Shown here: positions 1 through 12,900 of the stretch, one piece after another
Layout of the letters: each line of letters starts with the position of its first letter
Numbering within the stretch: the stretch's first letter is position 1
From: Siphonodentalium dalli
Lineage: Eukaryota > Mollusca > Scaphopoda > Gadilida > Siphonodentaliidae
Assembly (NCBI GenBank): GCA_032622095.1
Contig: CP136064.1
Span: 140,075,954 to 140,139,953 of the forward strand
Reading direction: 5' to 3'
Length of the DNA: 64,000 nt
The notes under the pieces: generated by a model
Databases searched by the model: none
The model's input: only the letters and a program-made list of their open reading frames with translations
What the model was told of the DNA's origin: nothing
Translations under genes and position numbers: made by a program

Positions 1-28
1 TGGAAAAAAATAATAAATTGAATAACAA

Positions 29-58
29 TATACTTCCATATTATAATATGGAAGTATA
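29..58. repeat. 30 bp perfect palindrome at the head of each satellite monomer
   Basis: The left arm TATACTTCCATATTA is followed directly by its exact reverse complement, with no loop. The same element recurs about 28 bases after each monomer start. Some monomers (for example those at 12416, 15176, 16557, 20679, 23430, 24810, 26188, 33073 and 35831) have AAAA at the centre in place of ATAA, and some have GCTTCC in place of ACTTCC, which weakens the dyad. It could extrude as a cruciform or bind a dimeric protein. The core CCATATTATAATATGG is CArG-like. The function is unknown. Confidence 0.9.
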
Positions 59-509
59 ATAAGGGAATCGCGCGAAATTGATTGGTATGTCGATATTATG
101 GTTTATTGACATTTCTGTGTTCAGTTTGAACGTTCTGGTGTGACCTCCACCCATGCCTCGAAATTTGGTGACGTGGATAGAAAAGTCGCCATATCTCGGC
201 CAATTTTTGAGATATCTTGCTAATTTTTGCGTCATTGTGTTCGTATTTGATGCCCCTATAATATTTACCGGGTTTTGGTGAGTTATTGTGCCGATATTTT
301 ATAATGTAGGCCAATATGTATGTTGTTCTGTTCATACTTTTCGAATATCTCTCGCCTCTATCGACATAATACGGCAAGTAGGTAATCGTTTAGAAGTACT
401 AGAAATTCCCCATCGAATGACACCAAATACGTGACTATTGGTTTAAGGAATTTAAATTCATAGTGCTTTTTCTGTAAACTTGAAAAAAAGGAAGTGGCCA
501 CAATTTCTA

Positions 510-900
510 CATTTGACAACCGATTCACAAAATTCACTCATAATGGCCCTCAGTACATATTATAGATACTTCACAACAATTTTGGTTCAAATCGGAGACA
601 ACAAAAAAATGACCAATTTTTACCCCATCCCTAGTGCGGACAAATTTCACTCAATCTTGGTCAAAATTTTACCAACTCGTGTTCTCTCTATGTACAACAC
701 GCTCACATAAACCAAATCCAGTTTATGTGCGTCGTCTAGGAGGAGATAGAGTGACAAGCACTTTCTCCTCAATTGATGTATGAATACAATATTCGATGGT
801 CTGTAACTTGGACATTTCTCAACCGATTTACAAAATTCGTTCAGGAGGATCATTAGTACGTCCTATAGATATACGACAGTAAAAATAGTTAAAATCATCG
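510..900 (+). repeat. Internal direct duplication within the satellite monomer
   Basis: In the first monomer, 510-594 and 813-900 align in the same orientation with an offset of 303 bases. Both contain a CATTT..CAACCGATT.ACAAAATTC block, then AGTAC.T..TATAGATA, then ACA and AAATC blocks. Both are followed by C-rich stretches of similar type (around 620-640 and 925-950). The monomer therefore seems to have grown from an older ~300 bp repeat that diverged before the 1380 bp unit was amplified. The pair is present in every copy. Confidence 0.7.
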
Positions 901-3900
901 CAAAAAAACAATTTGCGAAAATTTTGCCCCCACCCAAACCCCCAAAAATAAGGCCGTCCCTGTTCAAAACTTTTTTTCGTATCAAGTTTCTAATGATTAA
1001 CCGCATAGAAGCTCTCAAATCTGGATATCTTGCATGCCATAGCCAGACACAGGATATGAAATAAATCGAGTTTTGCTAACCATGGGCGACAACTCTGTGG
1101 CGAAAGCGCGGACATAAATTGTAATGCATTCACCCAATATGGCATACTGAGTTGTACATATGGTCCAAATTTGGTGTCTCTGCTGCTCATATTTTTCGAG
1201 ATACAGCAACCCCATTTGTTCACAAAGGGGAGATAACTCTGAAAATCAAACTTGGACAATATTCTATATAGTCTATTCAGTTAGAATTAGTATATGTGTA
1301 TATACGTACGAAATTCCAGATCTCTATATATTGTACTTCCAGAGATAAATGAGTTACAAAATTGCTAAGAATAATAATAATGGAAAAAAATAATAAATTG
1401 AATAACAATATACTTCCATATTATAATATGGAAGTATAATAAGGGAATCGCGCGAAATTGATTGGTATGTCGATATTATGGTTTATTGACATTTCTGTGT
1501 TCAGTTTGAACGTTCTGGTGTGACCTCCACCCATGCCTCGAAATTTGGTGACGTGGATAGAAAAGTCGCCATATCTCGGCCAATTTTTGAGATATCTTGC
1601 TAATTTTTGCGTCATTGTGTTCCTATTTGATGCCCCTATAATATTTACCAGGGTTTTGGTGAGTTATTGTGCCGATATTTTATAATGTAGGCCAATATGT
1701 ATGTTGTTCTGTTCATACTTTTCGAATATCTCTCGCCTCTATCGACATAATACGGCAAGTAGGTAATCGTTTAGAAGTACTAGAAATTCCCCATCGAATG
1801 ACACCAAACACGTGACGATTGGTTGAAGGAATTTAAATTCATAGTGCATTTTCTGTAAACTTGAAAAAAAGGAAGTGGCCACAATTTCTACATTTGACAA
1901 CCGATTCACAAAATTCACTCATAATGGCCCTCAGTACATATTATAGATACTTCACAACAATTTTGGTTCAAATCGGAGACAACAAAAAAATGACCAATTT
2001 TTACCCCATCCCTAGTGCGGACAAATTTCACTCAATCTTGGTCAAAATTTTACCAACTCGTGTTCTCTCTATGTATAACACGTTCACATAAACCAAATCC
2101 AGTTTATGTGCGTCGTCTAGGAGGAGATAGAGTGACAAGCACTTTCTCCTCAATTGATGTATGAATACAATATTCGATGGTCTGTAACTTGGACATTTCT
2201 CAACCGATTTACAAAATTCTTTCAGGAGGATCATTAGTACGTCCTATAGATACACGACAGTAAAAATAGTTAAAATCATCGCAAAAAAAAATTTGCGAAA
2301 ATTTTGCCCCCACCCAAACCCCAAAAAATAAGGCCGTTCCTGTTCAAAACTTTTTTTCGTATCAAGTTTCTAATGATTAACCGCATAGAAGCTCTCAAAT
2401 CTGGATATCTTGCATGCCATAGCCAGACACAGGATATGAAATAAATCGAGTTTTGCTAACCATGGGCGACAACTCTGTGGCGAAAGCGCGGACATAAATT
2501 GTAATGCATTCACCCAATATGGCATACTGAGTTGTACTTATGGTCCAAATTTGGTGTCTCTGCTGCTCATATTTTTCGAGATACAGCAACCCCATTTGTT
2601 CACAAAGGGGAGATAACTCTGAAAATCAAACTTGGACAATATTCTATATAGTCTATTCAGTTAGAATTAGTATATGTGTATATACGTACGAAATTCCAGA
2701 TCTCTATATATTGTACTTCCAGAGATAAATGAGTTACAAAATTGCTAAGAATAATAATAATGGAAAAAAATAATAAATTGAATAACAATATACTTCCATA
2801 TTATAATATGGAAGTATAATAAGGGAATCGCGCGAAATTGATTGGTATGTCGATATTATGGTTTATTGACATTTCTGTGTTCAGTTTGAACGTTCTGGTG
2901 TGACCTCCACCCATGCCTCGAAATTTGGTGACGTGGATAGAAAAGTCGCCATATCTCGGCCAATTTTTGAGATATCTTGCTAATTTTTGCGTCATTGTGT
3001 TCGTATTTGATGCCCCTATAATATTTACCGGGTTTTGGTGAGTTATTGTGCCGATATTTTATAATGTAGGCCAATATGTATGTTGTTCTGTTCATACTTT
3101 TCGAATATCTCTCGCCTCTATCGACATAATACGGCAAGTAGGTAATCGTTTAGAAGTACTAGAAATTCCCCATCGAATGACACCAAATACGTGACTATTG
3201 GTTTAAGGAATTTAAATTCATAGTGCTTTTTCTGTAAACTTGAAAAAAAGGAAGTGGCCACAATTTCTACATTTGACAACCGATTCACAAAATTCACTCA
3301 CAATGGCCCTCAGTACATATTATAGATACTTCACAACAATTTTGGTTCAAATCGGAGACAACAAAAAAATGACCAATTTTTACCCCATCCCTAGTGCGGA
3401 CAAATTTCACTCAATCTTGGTCAAAATTTTACCAACTCGTGTTCTCTCTATGTATAACACGTTCACATAAACCAAATCCAGTTTATGTGCGTCGTCTAGG
3501 AGGAGATAGAGTGACAAGCACTTTCTCCTCAATTGATGTATGAATACAATATTCGATGGTCTGTAACTTGGACATTTCTCAACCGATTTACAAAATTCTT
3601 TCAGGAGGATCATTAGTACGTCCTATAGATACACGACAGTAAAAATAGTTAAAATCATCGCAAAAAAAAATTTGCGAAAATTTTGCCCCCACCCAAACCC
3701 CAAAAAATAAGGCCGTTCCTGTTCAAAACTTTTTTTCGTATCAAGTTTCTAATGATTAACCGCATAGAAGCTCTCAAATCTGGATATCTTGCATGCCATA
3801 GCCAGACACAGGATATGAAATAAATCGAGTTTTGCTAACCATGGGCGACAACTCTGTGGCGAAAGCGCGGACATAAATTGTAATGCATTCACCCAATATG

Positions 3901-6900
3901 GCATACTGAGTTGTACTTATGGTCCAAATTTGGTGTCTCTGCTGCTCATATTTTTCGAGATACAGCAACCCCATTTGTTCACAAAGGGGAGATAACTCTG
4001 AAAATCAAACTTGGACAATATTCTATATAGTCTATTCAGTTAGAATTAGTATATGTGTATATACGTACGAAATTCCAGATCTCTATATATTGTACTTCCA
4101 GAGATAAATGAGTTACAAAATTGCTAAGAATAATAATAATGGAAAAAAATAATAAATTGAATAACAATATACTTCCATATTATAATATGGAAGTATAATA
4201 AGGGAATCGCGCGAAATTGATTGGTATGTCGATATTATGGTTTATTGACATTTCTGTGTTCAGTTTGAACGTTCTGGTGTGACCTCCACCCATGCCTCGA
4301 AATTTGGTGACGTGGATAGAAAAGTCGCCATATCTCGGCCAATTTTTGAGATATCTTGCTAATTTTTGCGTCATTGTGTTCGTATTTGATGCCCCTATAA
4401 TATTTACCGGGTTTTGGTGAGTTATTGTGCCGATATTTTATAATGTAGGCCAATATGTATGTTGTTCTGTTCATACTTTTCGAATATCTCTCGCCTCTAT
4501 CGACATAATACGGCAAGTAGGTAATCGTTTAGAAGTACTAGAAATTCCCCATCGAATGACACCAAATACGTGACTATTGGTTTAAGGAATTTAAATTCAT
4601 AGTGCTTTTTCTGTAAACTTGAAAAAAAGGAAGTGGCCACAATTTCTACATTTGACAACCGATTCACAAAATTCACTCACAATGGCCCTCAGTACATATT
4701 ATAGATACTTCACAACAATTTTGGTTCAAATCGGAGACAACAAAAAAATGACCAATTTTTACCCCATCCCTAGTGCGGACAAATTTCACTCAATCTTGGT
4801 CAAAATTTTACCAACTCGTGTTCTCTCTATGTACAACACGCTCACATAAACCAAATCCAGTTTATGTGCGTCGTCTAGGAGGAGATAGAGTGACAAGCAC
4901 TTTCTCCTCAATTGATGTATGAATACAATATTCGATGGTCTGTAACTTGGACATTTCTCAACCGATTTACAAAATTCGTTCAGGAGGATCATTAGTACGT
5001 CCTATAGATATACGACAGTAAAAATAGTTAAAATCATCGCAAAAAACAATTTGCGAAAATTTTGCCCCCACCCAAACCCCCAAAAATAAGGCCGTCCCTG
5101 TTCAAAACTTTTTTTCGTATCAAGTTTCTAATGATTAACAGCATAGAAGCTCTCAAATCTGGATATCTTGCATGCCATAGCCAGACACAGGATATGAAAT
5201 AAATCGAGTTTTGCTAACCATGGGCGACAACTCTGTGGCGAAAGCGCGGACATAAATTGTAATGCATTCACCCAATATGGCATACTGAGTTGTACATATG
5301 GTCCAAATTTGGTGTCTCTGCTGCTCATATTTTTCGAGATACAGCAACCCCATTTGTTCACAAAGGGGAGATAACTCTGAAAATCAAACTTGGACAATAT
5401 TCTATATAGTCTATTCAGTTAGAATTAGTATATGTGTATATACGTACGAAATTCCAGATCTCTATATATTGTACATCCAGAGATAAATGAGTTACAAAAT
5501 TGCTAAGAATAATAATAATGGAAAAAAATAATAAATTGAATAACAATATACTTCCATATTATAATATGGAAGTATAATAAGGGAATCGCGCGAAATTGAT
5601 TGGTATGTCGATATTATGGTTTATTGACATTTCTGTGTTCAGTTTGAACGTTCTGGTGTGACCTCCACCCATGCCTCGAAATTTGGTGACGTGGATAGAA
5701 AAGTCGCCATATCTCGGCCAATTTTTGAGATATCTTGCTAATTTTTGCGTCATTGTGTTCCTATTTGATGCCCCTATAATATTTACCAGGGTTTTGGTGA
5801 GTTATTGTGCCGATATTTTATAATGTAGGCCAATATGTATGTTGTTCTGTTCATACTTTTCGAATATCTCTCGCCTCTATCGACATAATACGGCAAGTAG
5901 GTAATCGTTTAGAAGTACTAGAAATTCCCCATCGAATGACACCAAACACGTGACGATTGGTTGAAGGAATTTAAATTCATAGTGCATTTTCTGTAAACTT
6001 GAAAAAAAGGAAGTGGCCACAATTTCTACATTTGACAACCGATTCACAAAATTCACTCATAATGGCCCTCAGTACATATTATAGATACTTCACAACAATT
6101 TTGGTTCAAATCGGAGACAACAAAAAAATGACCAATTTTTACCCCATCCCTAGTGCGGACAAATTTCACTCAATCTTGGTCAAAATTTTATCAACTCGTG
6201 TTCTCTCTATGTATAACACGTTCACATAAACCAAATCCAGTTTATGTGCGTCGTCTAGGAGGAGATAGAGTGACAAGCACTTTCTCCTCAATTGATGTAT
6301 GAATACAATATTCGATGGTCTGTAACTTGGACATTTCTCAACCGATTTACAAAATTCTTTCAGGAGGATCATTAGTACGTCCTATAGATACACGACAGTA
6401 AAAATAGTTAAAATCATCGCAAAAAAAAATTTGCGAAAATTTTGCCCCCACCCAAACCCCAAAAAATAAGGCCGTTCCTGTTCAAAACTTTTTTTCGTAT
6501 CAAGTTTCTAATGATTAACCGCATAGAAGCTCTCAAATCTGGATATCTTGCATGCCATAGCCAGACACAGGATATGAAATAAATCGAGTTTTGCTAACCA
6601 TGGGCGACAACTCTGTGGCGAAAGCGCGGACATAAATTGTAATGCATTCACCCAATATGGCATACTGAGTTGTACTTATGGTCCAAATTTGGTGTCTCTG
6701 CTGCTCATATTTTTCGAGATACAGCAACCCCATTTGTTCACAAAGGGGAGATAACTCTGAAAATCAAACTTGGACAATATTCTATATAGTCTATTCAGTT
6801 AGAATTAGTATATGTGTATATACGTACGAAATTCCAGATCTCTATATATTGTACTTCCAGAGATAAATGAGTTACAAAATTGCTAAGAATAATAATAATG

Positions 6901-9900
6901 GAAAAAAATAATAAATTGAATAACAATATACTTCCATATTATAATATGGAAGTATAATAATGGAATCGCGCGAAATTGATTGGTATGTCGATATTATGGT
7001 TTATTGACATTTCTGTGTTCAGTTTGAACGTTCTGGTGTGACCTCCACCCATGCCTCGAAATTTGGTGACGTGGATAGAAAAGTCGCCATATCTCGGCCA
7101 ATTTTTGAGATATCTTGCTAATTTTTGCGTCATTGTGTTCGTATTTGATGCCCCTATAATATTTACCGGGTTTTGGTGAGTTATTGTGCCGATATTTTAT
7201 AATGTAGGCCAATATGTATGTTGTTCTGTTCATACTTTTCGAATATCTCTCGCCTCTATCGACATAATACGGCAAGTAGGTAATCGTTTAGAAGTACTAG
7301 AAATTCCCCATCGAATGACACCAAACATGTGACGATTGGTTGAAGGAATTTAAATTCATAGTGCATTTTCTGTAAACTTGAAAAAAAGGAAGTGGCCACA
7401 ATTTCTACATTTGACAACCGATTCACAAAATTCACTCATAATGGCCCTCAGTACATATTATAGATACTTCACAACAATTTTGGTTCAAATCGGAGACAAC
7501 AAAAAAATGACCAATTTTTACCCCATCCCTAGTGCGGACAAATTTCACTCAATCTTGGTCAAAATTTTACCAACTCGTGTTCTCTCTATGTATAACACGT
7601 TCACATAAACCAAATCCAGTTTATGTGCGTCGTCTAGGAGGAGATAGAGTGACAAGCACTTTCTCCTCAATTGATGTATGAATACAATATTCGATGGTCT
7701 GTAACTTGGACATTTCTCAACCGATTTACAAAATTCTTTCAGGAGGATCATTAGTACGTCCTATAGATACACGACAGTAAAAATAGTTAAAATCATCGCA
7801 AAAAAAAATTTGCGAAAATTTTGCCCCCACCCAAACCCCAAAAAATAAGGCCGTTCCTGTTCAAAACTTTTTTTCGTATCAAGTTTCTAATGATTAACCG
7901 CATAGAAGCTCTCAAATCTGGATATCTTGCATGCCATAGCCAGACACAGGATATGAAATAAATCGAGTTTTGCTAACCATGGGCGACAACTCTGTGGCGA
8001 AAGCGCGGACATAAATTGTAATGCATTCACCCAATATGGCATACTGAGTTGTACATATGGTCCAAATTTGGTGTCTCTGCTGCTCATATTTTTCGAGATA
8101 CAGCAACCCCATTTGTTCACAAAGGGGAGATAACTCTGAAAATCAAACTTGAAAATATTCTATATAGTCTATTCAGTTAGAATTAGTATATGTGTATATA
8201 CGTACGAAATTCCAGATCTCTATATATTGTACTTCCAGAGATAAATGAGTTACAAAATTGCTAAGAATAATAATAATGGAAAAAAATAATAAATTGAATA
8301 ACAATATACTTCCATATTATAATATGGAAGTATAATAATGGAATCGCGCGAAATTGATTGGTATGTCGATATTATGGTTTATTGACATTTCTGTGTTCAG
8401 TTTGAACGTTCTGGTGTGACCTCCACCCATGCCTCGAAATTTGGTGACGTGGATAGAAAAGTCGCCATATCTCGGCCAATTTTTGAGATATCTTGCTAAT
8501 TTTTGCGTCATTGTGTTCCTATTTGATGCCCCTATAATATTTACCAGGGTTTTGGTGAGTTATTGTGCCGATATTTTATAATGTAGGCCAATATGTATGT
8601 TGTTCTGTTCATACTTTTCGAATATCTCTCGCCTCTATCGACATAATACGGCAAGTAGGTAATCGTTTAGAAGTACTAGAAATTCCCCATCGAATGACAT
8701 CAAACACGTGACGATTGGTTGAAGGAATTTAAATTCATAGTGCATTTTCTGTAAACTTGAAAAAAAGGAAGTGGCCACAATTTCTACATTTGACAACCGA
8801 TTCACAAAATTCACTCATAATGGCCCTCAGTACATATTATAGATACTTCACAACAATTTTGGTTCAAATCGGAGACAACAAAAAAATGACCAATTTTTAC
8901 CCCATCCCTAGTGCGGACAAATTTCACTCAATCTTGGTCAAAATTTTACCAACTCGTGTTCTCTCTATGTATAACACGTTCACATAAACCAAATCCAGTT
9001 TATGTGCGTCGTCTAGGAGGAGATAGAGTGACAAGCACTTTCTCCTCAATTGATGTATGAATACAATATTCGATGGTCTGTAACTTGGACATTTCTCAAC
9101 CGATTTACAAAATTCTTTCAGGAGGATCATTAGTACGTCCTATAGATACACGACAGTAAAAATAGTTAAAATCATCGCAAAAAAAAATTTGCGAAAATTT
9201 TGCCCCCACCCAAACCCCAAAAAATAAGGCCGTTCCTGTTCAAAACTTTTTTTCGTATCAAGTTTCTAATGATTAACCGCATAGAAGCTCTCAAATCTGG
9301 ATATCTTGCATGCCATAGCCAGACACAGGATATGAAATAAATCGAGTTTTGCTAACCATGGGCGACAACTCTGTGGCGAAAGCGCGGACATAAATTGTAA
9401 TGCATTCACCCAATATGGCATACTGAGTTGTACTTATGGTCCAAATTTGGTGTCTCTGCTGCTCATATTTTTCGAGATACAGCAACCCCATTTGTTCACA
9501 AAGGGGAGATAACTCTGAAAATCAAACTTGGACAATATTCTATATAGTCTATTCAGTTAGAATTAGTATATGTGTATATACGTACGAAATTCCAGATCTC
9601 TATATATTGTACTTCCAGAGATAAATGAGTTACAAAATTGCTAAGAATAATAATAATGGAAAAAAATAATAAATTGAATAACAATATACTTCCATATTAT
9701 AATATGGAAGTATAATAATGGAATCGCGCGAAATTGATTGGTATGTCGATATTATGGTTTATTGACATTTCTGTGTTCAGTTTGAACGTTCTGGTGTGAC
9801 CTCCACCCATGCCTCGAAATTTGGTGACGTGGATAGAAAAGTCGCCATATCTCGGCCAATTTTTGAGATATATTGCTAATTTTTGCGTCATTGTGTTCGT

Positions 9901-12900
9901 ATTTGATGCCCCTATAATATTTACCGGGTTTTGGTGAGTTATTGTGCCGATATTTTATAATGTAGGCCAATATGTATGTTGTTCTGTTCATACTTTTCGA
10001 ATATCTCTCGCCTCTATCGACATAATACGGCAAGTAGGTAATCGTTTAGAAGTACTAGAAATTCCCCATCGAATGACACCAAACACGTGACGATTGGTTG
10101 AAGGAATTTAAATTCATAGTGCATTTTCTGTAAACTTGAAAAAAAGGAAGTGGCCACAATTTCTACATTTGACAACCGATTCACAAAATTCACTCATAAT
10201 GGCCCTCAGTACATATTATAGATACTTCACAACAATTTTGGTTCAAATCGGAGACAACAAAAAAATGACCAATTTTTACCCCATCCCTAGTGCGGACAAA
10301 TTTCACTCAATCTTGGTCAAAATTTTACCAACTCGTGTTCTCTCTATGTATAACACGTTCACATAAACCAAATCCAGTTTATGTGCGTCGTCTAGGAGGA
10401 GATAGAGTGACAAGCACTTTCTCCTCAATTGATGTATGAATACAATATTCGATGGTCTGTAACTTGGACATTTCTCAACCGATTTACAAAATTCTTTCAG
10501 GAGGATCATTAGTACGTCCTATAGATACACGACAGTAAAAATAGTTAAAATCATCGCAAAAAAAAATTTGCGAAAATTTTGCCCCCACCCAAACCCCAAA
10601 AAATAAGGCCGTTCCTGTTCAAAACTTTTTTTCGTATCAAGTTTCTAATGATTAACCGCATAGAAGCTCTCAAATCTGGATATCTTGCATGCCATAGCCA
10701 GACACAGGATATGAAATAAATCGAGTTTTGCTAACCATGGGCGACAACTCTGTGGCGAAAGCGCGGACATAAATTGTAATGCATTCACCCAATATGGCAT
10801 ACTGAGTTGTACTTATGGTCCAAATTTGGTGTCTCTGCTGCTCATATTTTTCGAGATACAGCAACCCCATTTGTTCACAAATGGGAGATAACTCTGAAAA
10901 TCAAACTTGGACAATATTCTATATAGTCTATTCAGTTAGAATTAGTATATGTGTATATACGTACGAAATTCCAGATCTCTATATATTGTACTTCCAGAGA
11001 TAAATGAGTTACAAAATTGCTAAGAATAATAATAATGGAAAAAAATAATAAATTGAATAACAATATACTTCCATATTATAATATGGAAGTATAATAATGG
11101 AATCGCGCGAAATTGATTGGTATGTCGATATTATGGTTTATTGACATTTCTGTGTTCAGTTTGAACGTTCTGGTGTGACCTCCACCCATGCCTCGAAATT
11201 TGGTGACGTGGATAGAAAAGTCGCCATATCTCGGCCAATTTTTGAGATATATTGCTAATTTTTGCGTCATTGTGTTCCTATTTGATGCCCCTATAATATT
11301 TACCAGGGTTCTGGTGAGTTATTGTGCCGATATTTTATAATGTAGGCCAATATGTATGTTGTTCTGTTCATACTTTTCGAATATCTCTCGCCTCTATCGA
11401 CATAATACGGCAAGTAGGTAATCGTTTAGAAGTACTAGAAATTCCCCATCGAATGACACCAAATACGTGACTATTGGTTTAAGGAATTTAAATTCATAGT
11501 GCATTTTCTGTAAACTTGAAAAAAAGGAAGTGGCCACAATTTCTACATTTGACAACCGATTCACAAAATTCACTCATAATGGCCCTCAGTACATATTATA
11601 GATACTTCACAACAATTTTGGTTCAAATCGGAGACAACAAAAAAATGACCAATTTTTACCCCATCCCTAGTGCGGACAAATTTCACTCAATCTTGGTCAA
11701 AATTTTACCAACTCGTGTTCTCTCTATGTATAACACGCTCACATAAACCAAATCCAGTTTATGTGCGTCGTCTAGGAGGAGATAGAGTGACAAGCACTTT
11801 CTCCTCAATTGATGTATGAATACAATATTCGATGGTCTGTAACTTGGACATTTCTCAACCGATTTACAAAATTCGTTCAGGAGGATCATTAGTACGTCCT
11901 ATAGATACACGACAGTAAAAATAGTTAAAATCATCGCAAAAAACAATTTGCGAAAATTTTGCCCCCACCCAAACCCCCAAAAATAAGGCCGTCCCTGTTC
12001 AAAACTTTTTTTCGTATCAAGTTTCTAATGATTAACCGCATAGAAGCTCTCAAATCTGGATATCTTGCATGTCATAGCCAGACACAGGATATGAAATAAA
12101 TCGAGTTTTGCTAACCATGGGCGACAACTCTGTGGCGAAAGCGCGGACATAAATTGTAATGCATTCACCCAGTATGGCATACTGAGTTGTACATATGGTC
12201 CAAATTTGGTGTCTCTGCTGCTCATATTTTTCGAGATACAGCAACCCCATTTGTTCACAAAGGGGAGATAACTCTGAAAATCAAGCTTGGACAATATTCT
12301 ATATAGTCTATTCAGTTAGAATTAGTATATGTGTATATACGTACGAAATTCCAGATCTCTATATATTGTACTTCCAGAGATAAATGAGTTACAAAATTGC
12401 TAAGAATAATAATAATGGAAAAAAATAATAAATTGAATAACAATATACTTCCATATTAAAATATGGAAGTATAATAAGGGAATCGCGCGAAATTGATTGG
12501 TATGTCGATATTATTGTTTATTGACATTTCTGTGTTCAGTTTGAACGTTCTGGTGTGACCTCCACCCATGCCTCGAAATTTGGTGACGTGGATAGAAAAG
12601 TCGCCATATCTCGGCCAAATTTTTGAGATATATTGCTAATTTTTGCGTCATTGTGTTCCTATTTGATGCCCCTATAATATTTACCAGGGTTTTGGTGAGT
12701 TATTGTGCCGATATTTTATAATGTAGGCCAATATGTATGTTGTTCTGTTCATACTTTTCGAATATCTCTCGCCTCTATCGACATAATACGGCAAGTAGGT
12801 AATCGTTTAGAAGTACTAGAAATTCCCCATCGAATGACACCAAATACGTGACTATTGGTTTAAGGAATTTAAATTCATAGTGCATTTTCTGTAAACTTGA

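Noticed and set aside
480-710. 76-codon ORF open in every satellite monomer (and the 64, 66, 68, 89 and 93 codon frames)
   Set aside because: Frames overlap each other on both strands and many open at TTG or GTG. Substitutions show no sparing of codon positions by eye, and openness follows from copy identity.
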